A DNA stretch of 51,334 bases, from positions 1 through 51,334 of the forward strand of contig JAGGYH010000020.1 of assembly GCA_021162615.1 (NCBI GenBank). The letters are read 5' to 3'. The notes under the pieces were generated by a model that was not told the origin of the DNA, ran no database searches, and worked only from the letters and a program-made list of their open reading frames with translations. Shown here in pieces: positions 35,232-42,991 of this stretch. Each line of letters starts with the position of its first letter. The first letter of the stretch is position 1. Source of the DNA: Candidatus Aminicenantota bacterium. GTDB lineage: Bacteria; Acidobacteriota; Aminicenantia; Aminicenantales; Aminicenantaceae. Both the position numbers and the translations under genes were made by a program.

Positions 35232-36206
35232 ATGAAAATCTTCATAACCGGTGGTACTGGCTTTATCGGAAGCCACCTTGTCGATTTCCTGTCAGAACTC
35301 AAAAACACTCAAGTTTATGCTCTCACCCGCAACCCCATTAATCTAAAATGGCTGAAAGGATGTAACATCACTCTCGTGGAAGGAGATTTATTTTGTCTGT
35401 CTTCTCTCCCTTCAGGATTAGACTATGTATTCCATATCGCCGGTGTTAGTAAATCAATAAAAACTGAGAGGTATTATACAGTAAACCATGAGGGGACAGC
35501 AAGCCTTTTTCAAAAGCTGGCCTCCTTAAACCCAAATCTCAGGAAGGTCATATATTTAAGCAGCCTGGCTGCAGCAGGACCATGCCGTGACGGGAAAATA
35601 GTCACGGAAAAAACACAACCTTTTTGTGTGACTCCCTACGGGAAAAGCAAACGATTAGGAGAAAAGGAAGCTCTGAAATATAAGAAAAAATTTCCTGTCA
35701 TCATAGCGAGAGTAGGGCCTGTATTCGGGCCCAGGGATAAAGATTTTCTTCCCTATTTTAAATTGATAAATAAAGGAATATTCCCTTCTCTGGATTCCAA
35801 AGCCGGCCTTATGAGCATGTGCTATGTCAAAGATCTAATCAGGGCTTTGTATTTATGCATGACCAAAGACCTTAAAAGCGGAGAAATATTCCATATTGCA
35901 GACCCACATCCTTACAGCTGGGATGATTTAGGAAAGACCATTGCTGCAGCTCTAGGGAAAAAACCTCTAAAAATAGACCCTCCTTATTTACTCATCCGCA
36001 CTGTGACTGCTCTCTCTGAGCTCAGCGCAAAAATAAGTAAAAATCCGAGTATATTGAACCACGATAAACTAACAGAAATGAATCAGGAAGCATGGATAAC
36101 TGATACCTCAAAGGCAAAAAAAGAACTCGGGTTTGAAACTCAGTACTCTCTGGAAAAGGCCGTTAAAGAGACCGTCCATTGGTATAAAGAACAGCACTGG
36201 CTGTGA
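35232..36206 (+). CDS. NAD-dependent epimerase/dehydratase-family (extended SDR) protein
   Basis: Extended short-chain dehydrogenase with MKIFITGGTGFIGSHLVDFL (NAD(P) motif), the Ser of LSSLAAAGP and the YGKSK (YxxxK) active-site motif near residue 140, and late helices carrying the sugar- or sterol-type substrate pocket. 3-beta-hydroxysteroid-dehydrogenase-like and ceramide-reductase-like proteins belong to this family. Divergent from the serine-palmitoyltransferase-like gene, so it may reduce the 3-keto product (inference). L-threonine dehydrogenase of SDR type is an alternative, given that Kbl is the partner of that enzyme. The start is ATG 35232; the codon at 35208 lies within the promoter. 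Confidence 0.8.
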   Translation: MKIFITGGTGFIGSHLVDFLSELKNTQVYALTRNPINLKWLKGCNITLVEGDLFCLSSLPSGLDYVFHIAGVSKSIKTERYYTVNHEGTASLFQKLASLNPNLRKVIYLSSLAAAGPCRDGKIVTEKTQPFCVTPYGKSKRLGEKEALKYKKKFPVIIARVGPVFGPRDKDFLPYFKLINKGIFPSLDSKAGLMSMCYVKDLIRALYLCMTKDLKSGEIFHIADPHPYSWDDLGKTIAAALGKKPLKIDPPYLLIRTVTALSELSAKISKNPSILNHDKLTEMNQEAWITDTSKAKKELGFETQYSLEKAVKETVHWYKEQHWL

Positions 36207-36218
36207 TGATGAGTCTGC

Positions 36219-36692
36219 TTATCTTTTGGATGTGTAAAAAGTGGCAGAAAAATCCTCTTTATCTTTAAGACACCACCCTTCCTTCAGAGAGCAGGCAAAA
36301 TATTTGACCTGACCTCTAAGGATATGATTGCCTCTTTCAGCTTCAGGCTTAACAATAAAGGGGACCTTTACCGGATCCGATAGGTCCAGATATTCCTTCC
36401 CATCCTGCTCTATGACTTTGATACCAAGATCAGAAGCAGTGAAAAAGTCTTTGGAAAACGCCAAGGTATCTGATGGGTCGATTTCGATGATAAAGGATGG
36501 TTGAGAGCTGATGAGTATCCCTTCCTTCACACTGAATCTCAATTCGACATCCCCTTCCTGTTCTCTTGACAGCCTTTTCGGCTTTATGTTCGCACCGATC
36601 TCCAGCAAATCATATTTATCAGCGGTGAGGGAAGGAAGGAGCAAACAAACCATTGTTATGATAAATGCAACTTTTTTCATTCCTCTATTCAT
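36219..36692 (-). CDS. Secreted DsbD N-terminal-domain-like protein
   Basis: A small exported protein (~157 residues) with a signal peptide (KKVAFIITMVCLLLPSLTA). The mature part resembles the N-terminal immunoglobulin-like domain of DsbD, with a beta-rich body and a late pair of cysteines, FACSLKEGWC, at the position of the redox pair of DsbD-alpha. There is no membrane or thioredoxin domain after it, so the electron donor must be separate. The start is uncertain: ATG 36692, ATG 36680 or TTG 36701. Convergent with the SDR gene and divergent from fabH. Confidence 0.65.
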   Translation of the reverse strand: MNRGMKKVAFIITMVCLLLPSLTADKYDLLEIGANIKPKRLSREQEGDVELRFSVKEGILISSQPSFIIEIDPSDTLAFSKDFFTASDLGIKVIEQDGKEYLDLSDPVKVPFIVKPEAERGNHILRGQVKYFACSLKEGWCLKDKEDFSATFYTSKR

Positions 36693-36774
36693 AGTAAACA
36701 ATCAAGCCATTTTATTCAAATCATAACAAAAAATCATAACATAACATAGGAAAACTGACCTTTCATTAAAAAAT

Positions 36775-36802
36775 TTGACTTTATTTTTTTATTTATTATA
36801 AT
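36775..36802 (+). promoter_or_regulatory. Consensus promoter placed close to the fabH start
   Basis: TTGACT (36775-36780), 16 bp, perfect TATAAT (36797-36802). The -10 ends 12 bp before the ATG at 36815; no Shine-Dalgarno is visible. Confidence 0.7.
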
Positions 36803-36814
36803 CCAAAAGATAAA

Positions 36815-37816
36815 ATGAACTTAATATCCAGAATAAAAGGGACAGGACACTATGTTCCGCCTCTCACTGTAACCAATTTCGACCTGGAAAAGGAAATGGA
36901 TACCTCTGACGAATGGATACGCAAAAGAACCGGAATCAGAGAAAGACATTATGTTGAGCCTGGAGTGGGTTCTTCAGATCTGGCTTATGAAGCATCAAAA
37001 ATAGCCATCCAAGACGCAGGAATCAAAAAAGATGACATCGAATTCATCATTGCAGCCACCCTGTCTCCGGATCATTATTTTCCCGGAATCGGAGTCATGG
37101 TGCAGTCCAAGCTGGGGCTTGGAAACATAGGGGCTCTGGACGTGAGAAATCAATGCAGCGGATTCCTTTATGCTCTTTCCGTGGCTGACCAGTACATAAA
37201 AACCGGAAGATATAAAACAATACTGATAGTAGCCGCAGAGGTGCAGTCGACTAATCTTGATTATTCAGACGAAGGACGGCACCTGGCCGTGCTTTTCGGA
37301 GATGGAGGAGCGGCTGCTGTTATAGAAGCAGCGGATAAAGAAGAAAACAGGGGCATCCTCTCCACCCACTTATTCTCAGACGGAAACTACATGCAAAAAT
37401 TATGGATGGAAACACCGAGCCCAAAAGAAAAACCAACCTTTACGTATGATATTATAGATTCAAAAAGATGCTTCCCTAAGATGGATGGAAAGCATGTGTT
37501 TGTCAATGCTGTCGAAAACATGCCCAAAGCTGTCTGGGCAGCTCTTGAATATAATAATATGACCATTGACGATGTGGATCATCTCATTCCTCATCAGGCT
37601 AATGACAGAATAAGCTTAATGGTCGCAAAAAAATTAGGGATTCCGGTCCCTAAGGTTATAAGAAACATCGACCGTTATGGAAACACAACAGCGGCTTCTA
37701 TCCCTATAGCCCTTGATGAATCCGTCAAAAACGGGCGTATAAAAAAAGGTGATATCATCGTGCTGACTGCTTTCGGATCGGGATATACATGGGCATCGGC
37801 CTTGATGAGATGGTAA
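36815..37816 (+). CDS. fabH: Beta-ketoacyl-ACP synthase III-like (FabH)
   Basis: Condenses an acyl-CoA with malonyl-ACP to start fatty-acid synthesis. The catalytic triad is complete: Cys114 (RNQCSGFLYAL), His260 (LIPHQAND) and Asn290 (YGNTTAAS), at the usual spacing. The 333 residues compare with ~317 for E. coli FabH, with a slightly longer mid-region (GILSTHLFSDGNYMQKLW). It stands alone rather than in a fab cluster, so it may serve a specialised lipid, fitting the neighbouring serine-palmitoyltransferase-like gene. OleA- or PQS-type relatives are possible. Confidence 0.88.
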   Translation: MNLISRIKGTGHYVPPLTVTNFDLEKEMDTSDEWIRKRTGIRERHYVEPGVGSSDLAYEASKIAIQDAGIKKDDIEFIIAATLSPDHYFPGIGVMVQSKLGLGNIGALDVRNQCSGFLYALSVADQYIKTGRYKTILIVAAEVQSTNLDYSDEGRHLAVLFGDGGAAAVIEAADKEENRGILSTHLFSDGNYMQKLWMETPSPKEKPTFTYDIIDSKRCFPKMDGKHVFVNAVENMPKAVWAALEYNNMTIDDVDHLIPHQANDRISLMVAKKLGIPVPKVIRNIDRYGNTTAASIPIALDESVKNGRIKKGDIIVLTAFGSGYTWASALMRW

Positions 37817-37925
37817 TATAATGTTAGTTCAATATCTTTATTTTATCCCATTTTTATGATAGGATAACTCTCTATTTAAAATCATTCAAGTAAGACAGAA
37901 TAATGCTTAAAAAGAGGAGGAACAA

Positions 37926-39692
37926 ATGAGAAAGTTCTTAACGGTTCTTTTCATCCTTGTATTTTCATTAACCAGCGCTGGAATCCTGATGTCTCAAGAC
38001 AATAAAGAAGACGCAAAATTCTACAAAACCCTTGAAGAATATCTGGACTCTTTATGGAAATTCTACCCCACCCAGGCCACACTTGCCGGCTTCCACGAGT
38101 ATGACAACCAACTGGAAGATTTCTCCAGCCGCAATGTCACCAAACAATATGAGAAGCTGGATGAACTGAATAAGTCATTTATCGTTGATATTGATCAGAC
38201 GATTCTAAGCCCTGAAGCAAAAATGGATCATTCCGTTATCGTGGATGGGCTTTCCTTGGAATTTCTTCAACATGAAGGCCTTCTTCCTTGGGAATATGAT
38301 CCATTGTTTTACAATAAAATTATATATAACTGTGTTAGACCTTTAATGACAGGAGACTTCGGTACCCCGGAAGACAGAGCAAAAAACGCAGCCAAACGAC
38401 TCAGCAACCTACCCAAATTTCTGAAAGAGGCGATGAAAAACATGAAAACTCCACCCCAGCTCTCTACACAAACAGCCATCAAACAATTCCCGGCAATAAT
38501 GAACTTTTACCAGAACGAAATGCCCCAGCTCATCCAGGAAGCCCCAGATTCCCAGAAATCTGACCTTCAGAAAAATCTTGCGGCAGTCATACCTGCCTTA
38601 AATGAGTATCAAACATATTTGAGCAGCGATCTTCTCCCGAAATCGACAGGAAATTTCCGACTCCTCCAAGCTCATGTCAAGATGGCAAGAATGAGTTACC
38701 AGAATCTGACTCCACTCCAGCAAATCGCTGAAATCGCTAAAGTCGATATAAACAACATCCGAAGAGAAATGGCTTTGATCTGTGTTTCCTTCTATAAGAT
38801 AATGGACCCGAAATTTGATGTTGAAAAACCTCCCTCAAATCTAACAGATGAACAGGTAAGAAACATCATAATCTCCCATGTTCTCAATAAACTCAAAGTC
38901 GTTCATCCCGCTAAAGAAAATTTCATTGAAACTCTCACTGCTTCCCAGCAGGAAGTGAAAAATTTCATACAGGAAAAAGAGCTTCTTGATAATCTTCCGG
39001 AAACTGAACTCAAAATAGAAGAGATGCCTGAAGTCTTTCAAATGGGCAACCGGTTCAGGCTTGTTACTCCCGGTGTGTATGATGATTCAAACCAATACAT
39101 ACTTCAGATCGCTCCCCTTGATAAGGACCTGAGTGAAGAAGACATCCAGGCCGTTCTTGAGGAATACAATGATTATATTCTCCCCTTCTATTCCGCTAGA
39201 AACGTATATCCGGGACCCTTCGTACCGGCATATTTTACTCTAAAAAACGCCTCACTGGCTCAAAAATTATATCCAAACAAGGCGATATTTTATGGATGGC
39301 CCCTCTTTGTCGAAGAGATGATGGCCATGTCCGGAATAGAAGACTATGACCTCAGACTGCGTCTCCATCAGTTAAAGATGAAACTGACAGCCGCTATAGA
39401 TTTTATACTGGATCTGCAAATCCATGAAGGAAGCATGACCAAAGAGCAAGCTGTCAATTATATGACTAGGATGGGATTCCAATCTGAAATTGAGGCAGAG
39501 AGAAACTGGGATAGGATTGTTCTGATGCCTCTTGAAGCTGGCTACGCATATGTGGGATACCAGGCCATGCTTGATATGGAAAAAAATTACAAGAAAATCA
39601 AAGGCGACGCTTTCAGTAAAAAAGAATTCCTTCAGCAAATACTCAGCCATGGTCCTATTCCACTCAGACTTTTAAGAGAAGAGATCAAATAG
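37926..39692 (+). CDS. Exported DUF885-family protein lacking the metallopeptidase motif
   Basis: A 588-residue protein with a signal peptide (KFLTVLFILVFSLTSAGIL). The overall frame follows DUF885, including the Trp near the start in LDSLWKFYPTQATLAGFHEY and the C-terminal LRLHQLKMKLTAAIDFILDLQIHEGSMTKEQAVNYM. However, the usual HExxPGHH segment reads SARNVYPGPFVPAYF and the EGWALYxE segment reads YGWPLFVEEMM. The expected zinc ligands are gone, so it is probably a catalytically inactive or repurposed relative. GAGGAGG lies 5 nt before the ATG. Followed by a strong terminator. Likely periplasmic or a lipoprotein-like partner; function unknown. Confidence 0.8.
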   Translation: MRKFLTVLFILVFSLTSAGILMSQDNKEDAKFYKTLEEYLDSLWKFYPTQATLAGFHEYDNQLEDFSSRNVTKQYEKLDELNKSFIVDIDQTILSPEAKMDHSVIVDGLSLEFLQHEGLLPWEYDPLFYNKIIYNCVRPLMTGDFGTPEDRAKNAAKRLSNLPKFLKEAMKNMKTPPQLSTQTAIKQFPAIMNFYQNEMPQLIQEAPDSQKSDLQKNLAAVIPALNEYQTYLSSDLLPKSTGNFRLLQAHVKMARMSYQNLTPLQQIAEIAKVDINNIRREMALICVSFYKIMDPKFDVEKPPSNLTDEQVRNIIISHVLNKLKVVHPAKENFIETLTASQQEVKNFIQEKELLDNLPETELKIEEMPEVFQMGNRFRLVTPGVYDDSNQYILQIAPLDKDLSEEDIQAVLEEYNDYILPFYSARNVYPGPFVPAYFTLKNASLAQKLYPNKAIFYGWPLFVEEMMAMSGIEDYDLRLRLHQLKMKLTAAIDFILDLQIHEGSMTKEQAVNYMTRMGFQSEIEAERNWDRIVLMPLEAGYAYVGYQAMLDMEKNYKKIKGDAFSKKEFLQQILSHGPIPLRLLREEIK

Positions 39693-39722
39693 CAGAAAAA
39701 ACACCATAATATTAATATAAAG

Positions 39723-39757
39723 AAAGGCCTGTTTATTAAGAAACAGGCCTTTTCTCT
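39723..39757 (+). terminator. Rho-independent terminator with a perfect 12-bp stem
   Basis: AAAGGCCTGTTT (39723-39734), loop ATTAAG, AAACAGGCCTTT (39741-39752), then TCTCT. Ends the DUF885 transcript, yet lies only ~5 bp before the tatD ATG. Confidence 0.85.
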
Positions 39758-39762
39758 AAAAA

Positions 39763-40545
39763 ATGACCCTCATTATTGACTCTCACGCTCATTTAAGTAC
39801 AGAAGACTTTGACAAAGACAGAGATCTGGTCATTAAGCGAGCTTTTGATTCAGGAGTTAAAAAAATCCTCTGCCCCACTGAGATTTCAGATAGTAAGATT
39901 TTAAGCACTACTTACAGCCTGATAAAAAAATACAGCCACATTACAGCCGCAGGTGGAGTGCATCCTCACAACGCCAGCCAGTACAATCAGAATCTTGAGA
40001 ACAGAATCAAGGATATGGCCGATGAGAATAAAATCGTTGCTGTTGGAGAAATCGGTCTGGATTTCTATTATAATTACTCCACTCCTGCCGAGCAAAAACT
40101 TGCTTTCCAAAAACAACTTGCGCTTGCCCAGAATCTAAAGCTCCCTGTCATCATCCACAGCCGGAAAGCCGCATCCGATGTGTTAGCTCTTATAAAAGAA
40201 CAAAATTTCACCAATGGAGGCATTCTGCATTGTTTTACAGAAAATCTTGATTTCGCAAAAAAGATGCTGGACAGAGGATTTTTTATCTCATTTTCAGGAA
40301 TCCTCACTTATCCTAAAGCTCATGACCTGAGAGAAACAGCAAAAAAGATTCCCGATGACAGACTTCTGGTAGAAACAGATGCCCCCTTCCTGACCCCGGT
40401 GCCTTTCAGGACCAGATTCAAAAGGAATGAACCAGCTTTTGTTACAGAGACCGCAAAAGTCCTTGCAGAGCTCAAAAAAGTGCCGTTTGAGTCCTTTGCG
40501 GAAAAAATATGTCAAAATTTCAGTTCCCTATTTATAGAGAGCTAA
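39763..40545 (+). CDS. tatD: TatD-family metal-dependent deoxyribonuclease
   Basis: TIM-barrel hydrolase of 260 residues, typical family length. Metal ligands are seen in IDSHAHL (N-terminus), AVGEIGLDFYY (Glu near 93), PVIIHSRKA (His near 129), GILHCFT (His near 154) and VETDAPFLTP (Asp near 206). Implicated in DNA repair/exonuclease activity or D-aminoacyl-tRNA clearance. No ribosome site or promoter is obvious because the preceding terminator comes within 5 bp of the start, so expression may depend on read-through or on a signal inside the hairpin. Confidence 0.94.
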   Translation: MTLIIDSHAHLSTEDFDKDRDLVIKRAFDSGVKKILCPTEISDSKILSTTYSLIKKYSHITAAGGVHPHNASQYNQNLENRIKDMADENKIVAVGEIGLDFYYNYSTPAEQKLAFQKQLALAQNLKLPVIIHSRKAASDVLALIKEQNFTNGGILHCFTENLDFAKKMLDRGFFISFSGILTYPKAHDLRETAKKIPDDRLLVETDAPFLTPVPFRTRFKRNEPAFVTETAKVLAELKKVPFESFAEKICQNFSSLFIES

Positions 40546-40552
40546 GATAAGT

Positions 40553-40581
40553 TTGAAATATAAAACTTTTGGTGTTAATAT
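40553..40581 (+). promoter_or_regulatory. Candidate promoter of the polyprenyl synthase gene
   Basis: TTGAAA (40553-40558), 17 bp, TAATAT (40576-40581), about 20 bp before the ATG at 40602. A TATATT at 40590 is an alternative -10. Confidence 0.4.
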
Positions 40582-40601
40582 AAAATCCGTATATTAAAGA
40601 C

Positions 40602-41618
40602 ATGACACCTGAAAAATCTTTAAAACAGCCGTTTAGGGAAAACCCCTCTTTAAATGACCTATACTCCTTAATAAAAATCGATCTGGACGAAATAGAAAAC
40701 AAAATTAGAAATTTCACCTCCTCTCCTAATCCTCTTGTCAAGGAAATCAGCAGCTATCTCTTCAGAAAACCGGGGAAAAAAATCAGACCGGCTGTTCTGA
40801 CTCTTTGTGCGAAGTTATTCGAATACCAGGGAAACGAGCACGTTCTCATGGGTACCCTTGTGGAAATGATTCATACAGCCAGCCTTATTCATGATGACAT
40901 CATCGATGACTCTAATAAAAGGAGGGGGGAAGATACAGTCCACACTCGGTGGGGGCCTAACATAACAGTCCTTCTTGGCGATTATATCTACATAAACACC
41001 ATAGGCTCCTCTCTAAACACAGCGAATCTGGAAATAACAAAAACACTTATTCAAGCATCTGCTCAGATGATAGAGGGTGAATTGAATGAATATTATCTCA
41101 GCGGAAACCTTGAAATCACTGAAAAAGACTATCTGGATATTCTTCATAAAAAAACAGCTTCTCTTTTTTCGGCCTGCTGTCAAATCGGGGGAAGACTCGC
41201 TGGTGCCCCAGAAACATTCATCACTATGCTGGGAAAATTCGGCATTAATTTTGGAATGAGCTTTCAGTTGATCGACGACCTTCTTGATTATTCCGGAGAC
41301 CCCGAATCATTAGGGAAACCAGTGCTGTCAGATTTAAGGGGAGGCCGCATAACACTGCCTTTGATTTACACATTTAATAATGACGGCCACGAAAACCGGA
41401 AAAGCATTCTTGAACTCTTCAATCAAAAAGACTTCAGTGAGTCAGCCCTTAAAAAAATCATAGATATCGTGGAATCTAACGGTGCGCTCGATTATACTTT
41501 CCAAAAGGCAAATGACTTTTCGGTTTCAGCAAGGAATATATTAAACCATTTTCCAGAATCTGATTTTCGCGAAAGTCTAGCCAGAATTTCAGATTACATT
41601 CTTCACAGAAATAAATAG
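40602..41618 (+). CDS. Long-chain polyprenyl diphosphate synthase
   Basis: Trans-prenyltransferase making the side chain of quinones or similar lipids. Both aspartate-rich motifs are present: DDIID at 98-102 (LIHDDIIDDSNKRRG) and DD-LLD in LIDDLLDYSGD near residue 225. The residues before the first motif (MIHTASL) are small rather than aromatic, which usually means a long product (C35-C50). The 338-residue length is normal. Followed after 17 bp by a CYTH protein. Product length is an inference. Confidence 0.9.
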   Translation: MTPEKSLKQPFRENPSLNDLYSLIKIDLDEIENKIRNFTSSPNPLVKEISSYLFRKPGKKIRPAVLTLCAKLFEYQGNEHVLMGTLVEMIHTASLIHDDIIDDSNKRRGEDTVHTRWGPNITVLLGDYIYINTIGSSLNTANLEITKTLIQASAQMIEGELNEYYLSGNLEITEKDYLDILHKKTASLFSACCQIGGRLAGAPETFITMLGKFGINFGMSFQLIDDLLDYSGDPESLGKPVLSDLRGGRITLPLIYTFNNDGHENRKSILELFNQKDFSESALKKIIDIVESNGALDYTFQKANDFSVSARNILNHFPESDFRESLARISDYILHRNK

Positions 41619-41635
41619 AATAGTCCAGGTCAGAG

Positions 41636-42148
41636 ATGCTGGAGATAGAAGTCAAAATCAGAATCCTTGATCTTAAAAAAACACACAATAAACTTTTATC
41701 TCTGGGGGCCTCATTCATTAAACCCAGATATTTTGAAGAAAACATTCTTTATGATTTTCCAAAAAAAACTCTTACAAAAAAAAATCAGGCATTAAGACTC
41801 AGGTCTGTTGGAAAAAAAAATATTCTGACTTATAAAGGAGAACCGCAAAAATCAAGAAAATTCAAGATAAGAAATGAATTCGAAACCCAAGTCAAAGATA
41901 AAAAGCAAACAAAAAAAATACTATCCTCACTCGGCTTTAAACAGGTTTTCGTTTACCAAAAATACAGAACAGAATACAAGACTAAGAGTTTAAAAATATG
42001 CTTAGACGAGACCAAAGCTGGAAAATTTCTCGAACTTGAAGGAAAGCGAGAAGATATCGTTACGTTCACAAAACAAATGGGATACTCAAAGGATGATTTT
42101 ATTAAGGATGATTATGTATCTCTTATAAAGGAGATTGAAACAAGATAA
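41636..42148 (+). CDS. CYTH-domain protein (CyaB/thiamine-triphosphatase-like)
   Basis: Small (170-residue) triphosphate-tunnel protein. The N-terminal ExExK signature is EIEVKIRI. Basic and acidic residues lining the tunnel appear in ALRLRSVG, LTYKG, YRTEYK and the C-terminal FLELEGKRED. Members act as adenylate cyclase class IV or as tripolyphosphate/thiamine-triphosphate hydrolases; sequence alone does not decide. The bases just before it (GAATAGTCCAGGTCAG) resemble an end of the dispersed repeat. Very AT-rich and lysine-rich compared with neighbours. Confidence 0.85.
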   Translation: MLEIEVKIRILDLKKTHNKLLSLGASFIKPRYFEENILYDFPKKTLTKKNQALRLRSVGKKNILTYKGEPQKSRKFKIRNEFETQVKDKKQTKKILSSLGFKQVFVYQKYRTEYKTKSLKICLDETKAGKFLELEGKREDIVTFTKQMGYSKDDFIKDDYVSLIKEIETR

Positions 42149-42154
42149 AGAAAC

Positions 42155-42388
42155 TTAAAGGGATTTACTGCCCTCGCCTCCTTCCTTTTTTCCCTTCTTC
42201 TCCTTTTCTTCTTCGTCAATGACCTTAAAATCAATAACTCCCTTTTCAACTTCTTCCTGGGCAATCCGGATAAGGCTCTTGGATTTAGATTTTATCTTAG
42301 GTTTGGCCCCTTTTAGAAGCTGTCTCGCCCTTTTCGACACAAGTAAAATGAACTTATATTTGCTATCCAGGTCTTTGTAAGATTCCAA
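42155..42388 (-). CDS. rpoZ: RNA polymerase omega subunit
   Basis: A 77-residue omega subunit assisting RNA polymerase assembly. SKYKFILLVSKRARQLLKG corresponds to the conserved KRARQL helix, and SLIRIAQEEVEKGVIDF to the second conserved helix, with a charged Lys/Glu/Gly tail. The start is a TTG with GAGGAG about 10 nt upstream; no ATG is available. Convergent with the CYTH gene and divergent from tRNA-Lys. Confidence 0.85.
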   Translation of the reverse strand: MESYKDLDSKYKFILLVSKRARQLLKGAKPKIKSKSKSLIRIAQEEVEKGVIDFKVIDEEEKEKKGKKEGGEGSKSL

Positions 42389-42492
42389 TTATAAAGCTCT
42401 CCTCTTCAATATATCAGCAAGTAAAATAACAAAAATTTGATTTAAATTCAACATATAATTTAATCTAGCCTTAAATCAACATCCAATTATAG

Positions 42493-42521
42493 TTGACAAA
42501 AAAATGACTCTTAACTAAACT
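42493..42521 (+). promoter_or_regulatory. Promoter of tRNA-Lys
   Basis: TTGACA (42493-42498), 17 bp, TAAACT (42516-42521), ending 15 bp before the tRNA; consistent with a start at about 42528. Confidence 0.7.
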
Positions 42522-42536
42522 ATTCAAGAATTATGT

Positions 42537-42610
42537 GACCCGTTAGCTCAATTAGGCAGAGCAGCTGACTCTTAATCAGCAGGTTGAAGGTTCAATTCCT
42601 TCACGGGTCA
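42537..42610 (+). tRNA. tRNA-Lys(CTT)
   Basis: Complete 74-nt cloverleaf: acceptor GACCCGT/ACGGGTC with discriminator A, D-stem GCTC/GAGC, anticodon stem GCTGA/TCAGC with loop CTCTTAA (anticodon CTT), and T-stem GAAGG/CCTTC with loop TTCAATT. CCA is not encoded; a T-run follows at 42612 as terminator. Its last ~10 bases overlap the stop region of the J-like gene on the other strand. Confidence 0.95.
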
Positions 42611-42987
42611 CTTTTTTTGGACCTGCCTGAAGAAAACATACCTTTTATGCTCTTAAAGATTTTTGTTATTCCCTTGTCTCCGGCTTCAATATATAGCTTC
42701 TCAGTGGAATTTCGGAAATAAGAATTATGATAGATTTCAGACTTCGGCTTTGAAATGCTCAGGTCATACTCTCTTCGTTTTTCCGGATCACTTAAAACTT
42801 TATAGGCTTCTTTTATTTCCAGCAGCGTCTTTTTTCTTTGTTCTTCATTAATCAGAGTGTAATGAGCCAAAGAATCTTTTTCATAAGATATCTGAGCTGT
42901 TCTATAGGCCCTCTCAATATCCTGCTGGGAAGCGCTCCGGCTCACATTCATGACCTCATAAAGGGTTATTTCTCCTCTCAATATCAT
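42601..42987 (-). CDS. J-domain-like protein lacking HPD
   Basis: A 128-residue protein. Residues ~8-75 (ITLYEVMNVSRSASQQDIERAY and IKEAYKVLSDPEKRREYDLS) follow the DnaJ J-domain, but the loop where HPD should stand reads YEKDSLAHY, so it is unlikely to stimulate Hsp70. The basic tail (~95-128) is unlike known domains. It follows the MinD-like gene by 4 bp, suggesting the two act together. Its last codons and stop lie inside the 3' end of tRNA-Lys on the opposite strand, which may explain the short tail. Confidence 0.8.
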   Translation of the reverse strand: MILRGEITLYEVMNVSRSASQQDIERAYRTAQISYEKDSLAHYTLINEEQRKKTLLEIKEAYKVLSDPEKRREYDLSISKPKSEIYHNSYFRNSTEKLYIEAGDKGITKIFKSIKGMFSSGRSKKSDP

Positions 42988-42991
42988 ATTC

